From NCBI RefSeq assembly GCF_043290135.1, contig NC_134709.1, forward strand, positions 107,650,145 to 107,714,144: a stretch of DNA of 64,000 nucleotides, given 5' to 3'. Shown here piece after piece: positions 10,501-22,884 of the stretch; position 1 is the stretch's first letter; the number at the start of each line of letters is the position of its first letter. Below the pieces are notes generated by a model. The model ran no database searches. It was not told where the DNA came from and saw only the letters and a program-made list of their open reading frames with translations. Origin of the DNA: Rhipicephalus microplus. Lineage: Eukaryota; Arthropoda; Arachnida; Ixodida; Ixodidae. Position numbers and translations under genes: made by a program.

Positions 10501-13500
10501 ATCTCCCAACATTCGGCACCAGTATGGGAAGCAGTTGGAGGCACCAAACGAAATTTTTCTACTGTACACCGAACTGCAGCAGATATTCTACCAAAGCTAA
10601 ATAACGCCCTCATTCACATTGATTAACGTTGTAGTACTTACGTGAAGTGAATCGGCTACAGGAGAACCGATTTGTCAATGTGCGTTCAGTGTCATCAGCA
10701 ATAAAAACATTTACGCACCGTCTGAGCGAGAAATCACATCTGTCAGAAAGCTTTCCGTCTATGCTCACATATTTTTGTTATCGTCGTCGCCATCTTCGCA
10801 GTTGTCGCTGCTGTGTCTGTTGCTGCTGCTTCTGCATCTGCTTGGCAGCGGCGATCTGTTTCTGTTTCTTGCTTACGCGTCAAAGTGAAGCTAGTGCCTA
10901 CACGAGTACCCCGTTTTTGACTGGGGCTGCTGCTTGGATGGCCGGACAAAGTTGGATATGGGTTCACGAATGCCGACGATGGGATTTAATTTTCCAATAT
11001 TGGCAATAAGATTGCGACGAAAATGAGTTTCCTGCTCAACCTATCAGCCACGGCCATAATTACTGACACGGCAACGCTTGCGTGGAATTATTTTCAACAG
11101 AAACTGGTTACGCAAGTCATACGGCAAAAACTGCCACGGGGAGTCATTCATCCATCTTCGAATAGTAACAATACTAATCTGTTAATATAGATATTTCAAC
11201 GACCGCCCTCTAACCGACTATTATTGGTTGTTTGAATATACAGATTTTTTTTCCTGATGATGGCGAAACCTCTCTTCGCGTACACTTATTCTCCACGAAC
11301 CATATTTGTGGCGTAAGGGAACAAATAGACATAACGCTGCCTGAAAGTTGCCGGAAACTATGAGTTTTTTGTTCCGGCAGTTGTGAGAAATTTTCTTTTC
11401 CTGAAACATTGAGCAATGGTACTTATTGGGCCGAAGAAACAATTTCAGGAAAAGTGAAACACTTTTTTTGCTTTTCACTTCCACTGGATTTACGTTTTGG
11501 GGGACCTACTTATTGAATATTCTAGCACGCTTGGTTTTTCTACTGATGTGGTTCTATTGTCGGTACTTGTGTTTGGGTAGTCGTACTCATCCTATCACGA
11601 GAATCATGCCAAATTAATGAAAGCGAAGACAAACGAACAACGCGGTACAGGCTCAAAAAGCACAAAACGCATAAGGATTTGTGCTTGATGGTAACTACAT
11701 TTGCTGTCACAATAGCTAATCAATAGAAATAAAATAGCCGACATTATCGCAGCTCAATAATGACTTCATGAAGACAGGGAGTAAACCAGGAATCAATATA
11801 ACATCAGAAACATAATAAGTAAGCATCAAGAAAACCAACAAATTTTACGTCAGCGTCGTTACATGTTTAGACAAAGTAAGCTAAGCAATTTATTTCTCAC
11901 TAAAACATTTGAATGTTCAATTATGCAACGCTAATAGGCGATTTTCAGTTGACACTGAATCAGTGTGCGATCGGGACTACTGCCACATTCTCTTTTTCAA
12001 AACTGTGACGCGTCAAAGCGCGACACCCTAATGTTAGTTTGGGAACATAAACCATTTCTAAGGTTGTATTTCTTTGCTTTCTTGCTTTTTGTGTGGAGTG
12101 AGCAATGACATTCACATCGAGCTTTCTACCAATTAAATTGCTATTTGCTTGTCATTTCTCATCCTTTGTTTTGAACTAATGATTAAACATACTGTTGATG
12201 GCAGCTTCAGCTTCACAAATCAATGATGAGTTGCGGGCACCACGAAACTCACCTACATTGTCCGGGGCGAAAAAAAAACAACAACAACAACATCAACACT
12301 TGTCTCTGGTGAAGTAGGACAGGTCCCTTTCTACAGGAATGCGTGAGTCATGGCTGGAGTATCGATCAATTTCATTTACACCTTCGGACGCATACTTTCA
12401 CTTTCCGGAGCCCAAATGAAGCCGCTCTGCACCATTGAATGAAATTTACTGGTGAGTTCTACCTTTAAAAGGCAAACTTGAGTCTTTTGGAGCGGTGGTT
12501 CATCGAACCAAGTCTAGTATAGACGTGAACCTATCCTCACGATGGTGTTTCAATGAACTGTTTGTGCAGCCGCCGGAAGCTACTTGCTTTCGAAGATATG
12601 CTTAATGGAAGCGCTCTACTCACGGCATTTGTTGTTATTGCTCTATCTGATCGGTCACCGGAGGCATGGTCGCACTTGAGCATGAAGGGCCTGCCGGTAT
12701 ACTCTTGCTTCCCTGAATACATCAGAGTGCGGCGTCTTGCAAACTTGTTTTGCATGTCCTGCAGGATGTTAAACTATCCCAAACGCCACTGCGACATGCG
12801 TCAAGATTTGTGAAGTGAAATATCCCCTCCCATCCTGTGTGGGGCAAACCTGTTCACAAGCGTCCAAGGAATGCCTTACGTTTCACATGTTATAAAATGT
12901 AATCCTTGCAGTCTTATCAACTCATGAGAAATCAGTATAAATATCACTAACTCTATACGAACCCGATTGTCAAGTGTGAAGCAAGGAAAAGGCAGGCAGT
13001 ATTATCCAACAATGACATGGTCTCACCAACCCGCCAAACTTTTGACTTGTATGCATAGAGAATTGACCTACTACTCACGAATATATTTATTCACTTGAAA
13101 CCCTGCAATGATAAATTTGTTCAATATATTGTTTACGAAGCATTTGCCTCCTCTCGGAAAGTATTCTTTCTGCTGCTTGTGATATTCGTGCTGCCATCTA
13201 GTCGAAATGGTCAAGTAGATGTGTTTCTCGCTTTTAAGGAGTGCTTGAAAGGCGGCATTAAGCATGAACGACTTTTGCGGTTGCTGCCTGGGAGCTACTT
13301 GCATTTTATTCCATCCCAGATGTCTTAAAGCCTATTTAGGCAATGATTAGTTTTATAAGGTGTTGAAGACTACAATGTAATTCACGTTCGAGCAAGAAAT
13401 GCGGTAGTTTTCCTGCAAGCGTTAATCATTTGACAGCGTAGTTTAGTGAACATTACGTCTCAATGACAGAAAAACTCGACAGTGTGCGACTGCACTCGAC

Positions 13501-13570
13501 TGGCGCACTACATAGGGCCACAAGTTCTTGACTTGAGTTGTCTTTTTATTGCATTTATTCTTCACGCATG
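7570..13570. other. Six kilobases with no supported gene
   Basis: Several open frames overlap (9135-9710 plus, 191 aa; 9323-8982 minus; 8570-8271 minus; 10647-11009 plus) but compete on opposite strands, are low-complexity or cysteine/serine-biased, and match no family I know. 8.2-9.7 kb is more GC-rich than its surroundings and may contain an old element or exon. 12270-12295 is an A/CAACAA simple repeat. I see no tRNA, SINE or RT motif in this stretch. Confidence 0.45.
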
Positions 13571-13574
13571 TTCT

Positions 13575-15080
13575 TTTGTAGGTAAGAAGACCCGTGCGGG
13601 TGATGTCACGGATGAGAAAATATTACCCTTAATATTTACTTGTTTACGAGGTGTCTCGTGACGGGAAGGGTACCAGAATCTTGGAAGAATGCTAACATGA
13701 TCCTAATACATAAGAAAGGAGGTGATAAGGACTTGGAGAACTACAGGCCAATCAGCTTGCTCTCCGTAGTATATAAGCTATTTACAAAGGTAATTGCTTA
13801 CATAATTAAGAAAACAATTGTATTCAATCAACCAAAGGAACAAGCAGTATACAGGCTACTCAACAGGCTACTGAAAAATCGACCACATTCATACTATCAG
13901 TCAGGTAATACAGGAATGCTCAGAATATAGCCAACCACTATATATGGCCTTCATAGATTACGAGGATGCGTTTGATTCAGTAGAAATATCAACAGTCAAG
14001 CAGACATTGCGGAATCAGGGCGTCGACGAAGCATATGTAAACATCCTGAAGAAATCTACAGGGGATCAACTGCTGCCATAGTGCTTCATAACGAAAGCAA
14101 CAGAATACTATCAAGATGGGTGGAAGGCGGCGGATACAATCTCCCCAACGCTATTTACCGCGTGCTTACAGGAGGTTTTCAGAGGCCAAGAATGGGTACA
14201 GTTTGAAATAAGATTTAATCGAGAGTACCTGAGTAACCGCCTATGACATTGCATTGCTTAGTAACTCAGGGGACGAACTGCAACTACGGAGTTAGACAAA
14301 GGCAGCAGAAAAGTAGGTCTTAAAATTATTTGGCAGAAAACGAAAGTAATCTACAAGAACCTCAGAAGAGAACAGCCCTTCAAGGTAGGTAATAGTGCTC
14401 TTGAAGTTGTAAAAGACTATGTCTACTTAGGGCAAGTAATAACCGCGGAGCCGAACCACGAGGCTTCAGTAACTACAAGAATAAGAATGGGGTGGAGCAC
14501 ATTTAGCAAAGCAATCTCAAATAATGACAGGTAGATTGCCAGTATCCTCCAGAGGAAAATATAAAACAGCTGCATCTTGCTGATACTTAGCTGCAGAACA
14601 GATTCCTGGAGACCTACAAAGAGTGTTCAGCTTAAAGTGATCATGACACAGCTAGCAATGGAAAAAAAATGGTGGGTGTAACCTTAAGAGACAAGAAGAC
14701 AGCAGAGTGGATGAGGGAACAAACCGAGGTTAAGTATATCATTGTTGAAATCAAGAAGAGAAATTGGACATGGGCCGTGCATGTAGCACGTAGACAGTAT
14801 AACCGCTAGACATTACCTTAACTAACCATGCTCCTAGAAAAGGCAAGCGGGTTAGGTGGAGACAGAAAGTTAGGTGGGCAGAAGAGAGAAGAGATTAAGA
14901 AGTTTGCGGTTATAAATTGGCAGGAGCAAGCACAGGACCGAGTTGACTGGCGGAACATGGGCGAGGCCTTTGTCCTGCAGTGGACGTAGTCAGGATGATG
15001 ATGATGATAATAGTAGTGATGATGATTATGATTTTTCTTCTTCTTCATAATATTATTATTATGATGATGATGATGAATAC
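13575..15080 (+). pseudogene. RTE-clade LINE remnant: reverse transcriptase and 3' end
   Basis: Reading across frames gives the RT landmarks in order: VPESWKNANMILIHKKGGDKDLENYRP split in pieces (13640-13780), NQPKEQA (13833-13851), the HIHT/YSQPLYMAFIDYEDAFDSVE region with the catalytic-aspartate motif A (13940-13985), QGVDEAYVNIL, DTISPTLFTACLQEVF (motif B area, 14140-14180), the KTKVIYKNLRRE segment (14340-14365), VYLGQVITAEPNHEAS, and the QAQDRVDWRNMGEAF-type terminus (14920-14965). The FADD catalytic box is destroyed near 14225-14255. Many stops and frameshifts are present and no endonuclease precedes it. The 3' end is a GATGATGATAATAGT-like tail. It belongs to the same family as the copy at 2.88-3.5 kb. 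Confidence 0.85.
14993..15075 (+). repeat. GAT/TTC/ATT microsatellite tail
   Basis: An imperfect simple-sequence tract (GATGATGATGATAATAG..., TTCTTCTTC, ATTATTATTATGATGATGATG) directly follows the RTE 3' terminus and is best seen as its expanded 3' tail. The histidine/asparagine-rich frame across it on the minus strand is a by-product of the repeat. Confidence 0.75.
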
Positions 15081-18000
15081 TATCACTGTAAATTTTGAGA
15101 CGTGTGGGTAAACGGAACTTGACGACATGTCTGTTAGTGCTCAATATGTCGTCGATTACTTATAATAACTGTATTATCGGTTGGAAAGGAGCAGACAAAA
15201 TTATGTTTGTGTTGTGAGATGTCATTTTTTGATCACTGACCTCAACTACACCCTATTCTTTGTTCCTCGAAAAAGTCCCCCACGAGTTCCAATGACCCAT
15301 AGAGTGAAAAACGTTCTGGGACCAAGTAACACAGTATATTGAAAAAAAAACTACGCAACGCTAATCAGCTTTGGACTCAGAAAAAGCATTTCTGAAATCG
15401 TAACAAAACTTTCGGACAGTAAATTCACTCTGGGTCCCAGGAGGCTATGAAAAGTAGGGACTGCCTAATAGGCAAATGCCTATTTTGTGTTCTGGCGTTC
15501 CTGACGTGCCACTTTCATATATCAGCATGAATTAGAAGTTTATAAGCACTTTAATGGTGTTCTTTGAAGTGTCTATGAATGCCTATTTGTACGTTAGTGC
15601 CTAAATTTCCATAAGTGGCTATGAATGGCTAATTTCAAAATCGGGGCGTATTTGAACGCTCTTTAACCTCAACTATTGCTTTCGAGTGCAGTTGGACACC
15701 GGTATTTATGTTACTGAGCAAATATGAACAGTCGGAACTCTATGGGGTGCAACATATACTCCTTCTCATAGGTTCTTTTCAGCACTGTGAAGACTACGAG
15801 GCCTTTAGCCAATAGGAGGGCATATTAGCCTCTACACACATGTATTCATCCACATCGAATGGTCTGCTCGGCTTACCCCCAGCGTCTGTTCGCATGCGCA
15901 GGTAATACGATGTGCTTTTTGCAGCCGCAGGATAATCAAGAACAAACGGAAAACCATGGAGTATCATCAGGTGAAAGTAGATAATAGACAATAAAAAGAG
16001 ATGTGCGCGTGGTTTTTGTTTTCTTAGTCATAAAAGGCGCTTCACTAGTTCAATTAGAAAATGTTTTTTGGACACTAAAAGTTGTGGCGTGTCCAATGAA
16101 AGGCTTTGTACCACGAGAATTTTTTTTTATTGGCCCATTGCGAGCCGTTAAAGCATTATGCGAGGAGATGACCTTCAAACCTTAGCCTTTTGTGGGGTGT
16201 ACACTTCACAAGCCTAGTTCCATCCCTGCTCTCTTTGGTATAGAAGCAACCCAGAGCCGGAAGATCACATGACGTGGAGTTCACCAATTATTAGTTTTTC
16301 TATGAGTCTCTGAGTCTGTGAAAAGGGACGGCTTACTGCTCTCCCATAGTTGAGTACCAAGTACTCGAAATCATTAAACATTTTTTCTAAACACAGAGTA
16401 TTGTGTACTCTAAATTGTTAACCACTTTTTCTAAACACACATGCATCAACACGTCATGCGCTCGAAAGGTGACATTCGCGTGAGATTCTTATGACAGGGT
16501 GGGCACGCATTCGGTACTGTGTCGTTTTGACGTTCCTTCTATTGTACTGCCTGTTTCTGTGAAAAAAATAATCGCACTATATCAACGCACGTTTGGAGAA
16601 ACTAGCACGTATCATGTAGCCTTACTACAACACACAGCGTGGCATCACTGGAACTGTTCTAAGAGATGATGCAGCGAAAACACGCCAAGCGTTGTGAATG
16701 CTGGCACTGGCACGTCGCTAGAACGGCGAGAACACAAACGCAAATGAAATGGGGGCATATTAGTCTCCCATATCTCTATAGACAGAAAGATAAAAAAATG
16801 TCGTGCATAGATTTCGTTTCCATTTTTCAGTATTTGTGTCAACCTTCATTGATTCTATTCAGGCAAAAGAGTGCGCGTGTTACACTCGTCGCCTCGAATA
16901 ATTGTCACAGTATGACGTGCTACTGTGATGTACGCAGGACCATTCCTTATTGTATACGTCACCTCCACCATGTTAGGAAGCGCGTCTATGAGAGGACGGT
17001 CAAGTGACGTTCACACTGGCATTTCACCATTTTCTGCGGTGGGTATAGCATCACAAATCTTGGCATATGGCATCGTGAGCATGCAATACATGCAGTCATC
17101 TTGCCTGCCTGAAATTCTCTACCTTATGAAGTGCGTTTCAAGAAGTTCCCAGACAGAACAATAATTGACCCTGTGCGGTTAGACCAAGTTCATACGAGGA
17201 AAAAATACCCTTCTGGCTTATAAGTACTCTCGCTATTTGATTTTGTGTTGCCTTTCTAAGCCATTCCGAAAAGAAAGTGACGCATGAACATATTCAACCG
17301 ATGGTGGACACCTAACTCATCATGCTGTACTATAAAAAAGAAGAGACGCTGTACTGCAAACCCTGCAGGAAAAAAAACTACATGCCTACATAAATCATTG
17401 GCTCCTTTGTACCGCCATAAACTAAAACATTTTTGTTTGGTTTCTTGTCGTAGACACCGATTACACACGTGTTTATTCGGTAACTTGAATAGTGTCAAGG
17501 CGTATTGTGCCTCTAAGTACAATTTTGTGGACCTAAAACAATGTTTTCTCACCTATTTGTGGCCCTTAATGACTGCTTTTTCAGTGCCCACAAATCCGGC
17601 CCCTAAAGATCAGTGGACATGGTCACATCACAGTGGTCCACTCACTTCATCCCTTTGCTATTTACTGAAGTCTTCCTGGATAACTAGCGAGTGTGATAAA
17701 CCAAAATGACCTATTATCAATCAGTCAATTTTAGTTTTGTTCATTTCACTGAATTACATGCACGTGAGATCACGGTCTGTAGAGGTACGAGAAAGCGAGT
17801 TCGCAACAAAGCGCGGTTGGGGGGGGGGGCGGGGGTGGCAACCAATAAATTGCGCCAAACTACGCCCTTGCTGCCATCTGGCTACTAATGAAAAAAAAAG
17901 TCACAGTTTTGCCGCAAGAGCAAACCAGTGAACGCGTTAGAAACAACTTGGAATAAATGCCCGAGAACGGCTAGCAGACCGAAACGTGCAGCGCACTGCT

Positions 18001-18990
18001 CACGCACAAAGGACATAAGACAACAACACACCAAGGCAAGGGCTAACTAACAATGTTTATAGCTCGACGCTGAACATGCTGTTTAAACACAAACGACGCA
18101 CAAAACGTAATCGCAGGTACAGAACCGACGAGTGTAGCAGTTGTTACTTCGCTGTATTTGAAAAGCGTGCTCTTTTCGGAAACATGACCAGCCTAGCGAG
18201 CGAAGTGACCTTTGTGCCCCTGGCAACTAAAGCAATCATTCCGGTGAAAGACCAAGGTGCACTATTCGTCCCACCGAAGGTTAAACGCATCCACCACGTG
18301 CTGCAAAAGCAATGATGGGTGAGTGTGTCTATGTTAGCACAATCAGTGGCACATATGCAATCAGTAAGTTTTATGGCAGAGCTGCTTAGCTCATTCGGCG
18401 GGGAAAATGTTAGGTGGGCCACGTGGTTAGTTTGCGGCTACTTTGAATTCGGGTAATGCCGCACTTAACGACCTTTTTACTAGTATTTAAATACAGTTGA
18501 GCCAAGGAGCCATGCTTTTGAACTTTTCCATGAACTGTGCCAGTGCTAAGATGGAGTGACCGAGTGTGGCGCATGCATTAGATGCATAGATCAGTGATGA
18601 CGCTGCCACCATCTTGCAGACGTTACGCACCTGTTTTAAATTGTTCATTGCAGTGGGTGTGGTTGTGAGAAGTACCCAGATATTCATAATAGCAACAAAA
18701 TGAACGTAGTCTGTTGACCCCAACTGGACTTTGTTGCTTCAAGCTTCGCACATACTATGCTATGGGCGGCAGGTTGTAGCGAGAAGCTTTCTCCAGAGAG
18801 AAGGGTGTACGTTCGCACGTGCGTTTGTATATGTGCGTGTATGTATACAAAAGCAAAACAGAACAGTTTCGGTGGGTGGGTTCAACGCCGTGGCTATATT
18901 GGCTACAACCCTGTTATATGAGCTAATAAATGTTCATCAACATTGATGAAAAACACATCGAATGCCGTTTTGTCGATTGTCGAAAAGGAT
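15081..18990. other. Intergenic stretch with possible Penelope-like 3' scar
   Basis: No gene is supported. 17819-17840 is a G-run broken by single bases (potential G-quadruplex). 17995-18060 (ACAAAGGACATAAGACAACAACACACC... GGGCTAACTAACAATGTTTAT) resembles in layout the terminal region of the Penelope-like element at 59.57-59.63 kb and may be an old solo end. 18076-18315 (plus) and 18422-18144 (minus) are overlapping open frames that look protein-like, but neither is recognisable. Confidence 0.4.
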
Positions 18991-19002
18991 GACCGTAAGA
19001 GC

Positions 19003-19006
<4 letters not shown>

Positions 19007-19060
<54 letters not shown>

Positions 19061-19062
19061 CT
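19007..19062 (+). repeat. (AAT)n microsatellite at the LINE 3' end
   Basis: About 18 perfect AAT units directly abut the 3' terminus of the minus-strand LINE (TCTTTATTGTAATCTTGAG on the plus strand, i.e. CAATAAAGA on the LINE strand). It is either the expanded tail of the LINE or the target tract it inserted into. Confidence 0.9.
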
Positions 19063-20914
19063 TTATTGTAATCTTGAGTTGTACAAAAGCAATAACAGGC
19101 CTGTCAAAGCCAGAAAGTGGCTTGGAGGACTTGGCCCGGCACATCGGCAGACGAGAAATGACATATACTTTCAAAACCTTTTCAAGTAAGCAATCAGAGA
19201 AAGAATACATATAACTCATTTACGCTGCATGTAAACAGAATAACAATCGAGAATCAAATTAGCGGAAGCAATACTACCAAAACAGCAGAAATGTGAAGAC
19301 AATCATTGATACACTTTAAACAGAAAATACCCAGTATGCAAGAAACTAGAAAAAAATAGTTATGTGACAACTGATGCAGCATTAAAGAGACCTTAGGCTC
19401 TTTCGTAGACTGCGTTTAGTCGTTGCCGAAAAAACACTGTCGGGGATGTCATTAAAAACAGTAGGGACATAGACCTTTCTAGTAGCTTTGCCATATCGTG
19501 TTTTGACGAATGGTACAGAAAAGCGGCCAGTTTTTCTAAATATACGAGGAATAATGCATTCGTTTTTGAACTGAGAGCCCCAGAAATGCCGTAATACAAC
19601 AGTTCGGTTAAAGGACGCTTTTAAAGACGCAGGCAAAGTAGAGAAAAATAAATTTACATTGTCTGTTGAAGAACGAGTCTACACAATGTATTTCAACATA
19701 CTTTTTATTATATTGTCAACCAGACGCTTCCATCGCGAAGAACAGAAAGGAAATAAAGTAATGCCATATCGTAGGATACTATACGCAAGAGCAAGCATGA
19801 TTGTGACTTTAATATTGATGGGTGCAATTGATCTAATATTGAAAAGTAACCACGAGATTTTTCGTAGTCTGTCGCACATGTAAGCCAAATGATCATTCCG
19901 GGACAGGTTACTATCGAAGAATACACCAAGATATTTTATAGAATTAACATATTGAATTGGAGTACACTTACAGGAGGCGCAATCACGGGCATGAAAAAGT
20001 AGGGGTGCATTCGTAACCATTGCTCTCAATGAATTTTAAAGCAAATTAATTTCGTTTTTTCTGATTAATCACCAGGCAATTATCTTTAAACCATGGCGCA
20101 GCCTCATAAACACTGTCTTGTAGTGGTGACAACGCTTTATTGTAACACACATGTTTCGTTAACAGAACAGTGTCGTCTGCATACTGAAATACAAGACATT
20201 TTGGAACAGCAGCAGTAAAATCATTTATGAATATATTAAATAAAGGAGGAGATAAAATGGATCCCTGTGGTACAGCAGCTTTCAGGAGGAGCATATTACT
20301 GAAAGGTAAATGATTGTGTAACCGCACTACCTGGAAACGATCAGAAAGATAACTTTTAAGAAAGTCGTTGAACGGACCCCTAAAGCCAAGAAAATCAATT
20401 TTATTCAAGCAATATAGAGTGGTTTACGATGTCAAATGCTTTAGAGATATCAAGAAATAAAGCACAGGCAAACATGTTATGTTCCAAAGCATCATTTAGT
20501 TCATCGGAAATATTCTCAAGTAGATCAATTGTGCCACGACCTGCGACAAAACCAGAATGGCGGCTTGAAATGAGCGAAAATTTATCTATAAAGTCATGCA
20601 TTGCAATAAGAATTTCTCGATTATTTTGGATAAGATAGGTAAAACTGAAATGGGTCGGTAACTGTCAAGGCTATTTTTTGGTCCACCTTTGAATAGTGGC
20701 TTTAGAATTGCTGTTTTTAAGTCTGATGGGAGAGAAGCCATTTTAAGGAATCCAGTAAGCATGAAAAGCAGAATTTCTGATAATGCGTCCAGATTCTGCT
20801 GCAGCAAAGATACAGAGATACCGTCAATACCTGCTGGTTTCTCCCTTTTGAAGCTGGAAACCATTGTAGTAAGGTCATCTATTGTTAAAGTTGGAAGGAA
20901 GGCCGAGGCAGGTG
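19063..20914 (-). pseudogene. CR1/L2-group LINE, 5'-truncated reverse transcriptase
   Basis: Five minus-strand frames tile one RT. 20864-20586 has KPAGIDGISVSLL and LDSYRPISVLPILSKIIEKF (RT motifs 1-2). 20601-20401 has HSGFVAGRGTIDLL and ALFLDISKAFDIVNH (motif A). 20408-20046 has VPQGSILSPPLFNIFINDF (motif B) and FQYADDTVLL (motif C, YADD catalytic box intact). 20029-19679 carries the thumb (SIKYLGVFFD, then AYSILRYGITLF). 19636-19382 is the C-terminal tail. Frames change at about 20590, 20405, 20040 and 19650, so it cannot be translated. The frame continues open up to the microsatellite at 20914, where the element is truncated; no endonuclease is present. The YADDT form and tail suit the CR1/L2 group; the exact clade is uncertain. 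Confidence 0.85.
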
Positions 20915-20915
20915 T

Positions 20916-20973
<58 letters not shown>

Positions 20974-21000
20974 TTAATAATAATAATAATAATAATATTG

Positions 21001-21094
<94 letters not shown>

Positions 21095-21113
21095 TATTAT
21101 TATTATTATTATA
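20915..21113. repeat. Palindromic microsatellite: (AAT)n head-to-head with (TTA)n
   Basis: Positions 20915-20998 are AAT repeats with one irregularity; after a 4-6 bp switch (TTGTG) the sequence becomes TTA repeats to 21113. The two halves are reverse complements, so the tract can fold into a hairpin of about 80 bp or more. The left half continues the microsatellite seen on the other side of the LINE; the right half is in the orientation expected for the tail of the adjacent minus-strand SINE. Confidence 0.9.
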
Positions 21114-21116
21114 GTT

Positions 21117-21357
21117 AACATGGCCTGGGATATTGCGTCTCAAAAACCACGAAATAATTATGAGACATGCTCTAGTTGAGGGCCCCGGCATATTTCCACC
21201 ACCTGGTGTTTTTCAACGCGCGCTGACATAGCACAGCACGCGGGCCTCGACCATTTTGCCTCCAGTAAAATGCTACCGGCACAACCGGGATCCGAGCCTT
21301 GACCTAGACCTACAAGTCATCAGCCGGGCACCCTCGCCTTTGATCCACTGAGGCTGA
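21117..21357 (-). mobile_element. Ruka-type SINE with (TAA)n tail
   Basis: On the minus strand the order is a tRNA-like head (GTGCCCGGCTGATGACTTG, then the B-box-like GGCTCGGATCCCGG), the Ruka body (ACACCAGGTGGTGG, GGGGCCCTCAACTAGAGC, ATGTCTCATAATTAT), then GTTAACTATAATAATAA as tail. It is more diverged than the copies at 25.2 and 41.5 kb. The tail merges with the palindromic microsatellite. Confidence 0.75.
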
Positions 21358-21369
21358 AAGAGGTGGTAA

Positions 21370-22740
21370 GAACTCCTGAAAAAATTGCATGTAGCCTCAC
21401 AGGTTGTATATCTTACCTCACTAAACACAACGCGCCAATGGCTTTCCCCCTTTTTAACACAGAAGAAGGGAAACACTGTGCTCTTACTTCCACGTTCTTG
21501 TTTATTCCATAGCCTAGTCTTTAGTTTTCAGTGATAACGTCCTTTTTGCAATATTGCTTTCAGTCTGATTGGGTATAAATACTTCTATAAAAAGAAATTT
21601 GGTGGCAACATTTTTGTACTGTGTTCTTTGAATTTCTTGGGTGTTTTTGAAGCTTACGATCATTTCCATGGCTTGAATACTCGAATGGGCTTGACAATAT
21701 GTCGTTATGTTACATGATATACACGTAACGGCTTTTCCTTTGCCGTGATTGCGCACATCCGGCTTAGATAAAAAAAATGTCTAATGCCGAATAACGTGTC
21801 TTTTTGCGCCACTTTTTCTTATGCTACCTCACGATTCCTATTGTTAAAAAACTACATTTATAAATCAAGCACAGTCATCACGCAAACTGACTCAGCCTTT
21901 CTATTCTTACCATCAGTCAGCTTGCAGCAGGCACGATCACTGGCGAATAATAAGAAAATGAATTTTATTTATATTTTATATTGTAAATGATTAGCTCTAT
22001 GACTTTCTATTTAGGCCGACATCTCATTCTTTTACTTTTTACTATTATTACAGATATGACAAGTGGTATACATATATATTACACATATCTTCTCGAGCTG
22101 CGTTCCCGTGAAAACGCAATATATAAGGTTAAGCGCCTTCTGCAGGCACTCCTGCATTGTGCTGAAAACTATAGTTCTAAAGTTTTGAGTAGAGTTGAAA
22201 GAGCCAATCTATGCGTGTTGTCAACGTTCTGCTTACTCAAACTGCCGATGCTCATAAGGAAGGAACATGTCTCGCACACCTCATATTTTAGGATATGCTA
22301 ACACTACTAGGCTCGCTGCTAGAAGCAACGTTTTACTTCCTAAGGTTCATACTAACAATGGCAAACCATCTTCACAGTTGTGTGCCATTGGTCTTTGAAA
22401 TTATTTACCAACATCGCCAAATTATCAAGTTTCTTTCATTTCGTTTGAAATTCAATAAAAGAACGTTTGCTGAATACTCAATTTTTCTTTTTTCTTCACT
22501 TCCACTAGATCTGTGCTAGTCTATACTGTAGTTACCATTTGTTTTTCATGTTCGAAGCCCACTTTTTTTTCATTCTGGTATGTGCATTGGTTGTTTTCTT
22601 TTTGCGGTTCAAACAACTGCTAGTCCTGGTTTTATTTATTCATAATTATCCCCTTGGACACCGTTTAAGTCAAGTACTGTGGAACCATCTGTGTGCGTCA
22701 CGTTCTGTAACAATTACTTTACATCATGAGACTAAAACTA
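21370..22740. other. Intergenic stretch, nothing recognised
   Basis: AT-rich. Open frames of up to 104 aa on the plus strand (21987-22301, 22295-22519, 22539-22745) are hydrophobic or low-complexity without motifs. No repeat family was recognised. Confidence 0.45.
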
Positions 22741-22790
22741 ATTGATTGATCGATCGATTAATTTATTGAGACCGTTTTTAAGGTCTCAGT
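22741..22790 (-). repeat. Retroelement-like tail with hairpin
   Basis: TTGATTGATCGATCGATTAATTTATT is an ATCA/ATCG-type tail on the minus strand, followed by a perfect GAGACC...GGTCTC inverted repeat (22768-22787). It is consistent with the 3' terminus of a minus-strand SINE or LINE that I could not identify further. Confidence 0.35.
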
Positions 22791-22884
22791 CAACTGGTAA
22801 GCATTGTAAGCAGTAACAACAGTAATCACTGTCTATCAATAAATGCTAAGTATTTTTTTGCGAACTTCGGCGTTTTTGACCGTA

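Noticed and set aside
10647..11009. Cysteine-rich 120-aa ORF resembling a toxin-like peptide
   Set aside because: The cysteines come from a TGC/TGT-rich simple-sequence stretch (CTGCTGTGTCTGTTGCTGC), not a conserved cysteine framework.
14818..15144. Histidine-rich 108-aa minus-strand ORF
   Set aside because: It is produced by the GAT-type 3' tail of the RTE element and its antisense coding.
17819..17840. Telomere- or G-quadruplex-type repeat
   Set aside because: A single short impure G-run without periodicity; possible quadruplex but not a repeat array.
18962..21121. Asparagine-, isoleucine-, tyrosine- and leucine-run ORFs across AAT/TTA tracts
   Set aside because: They are translations of microsatellites in all frames, not proteins.
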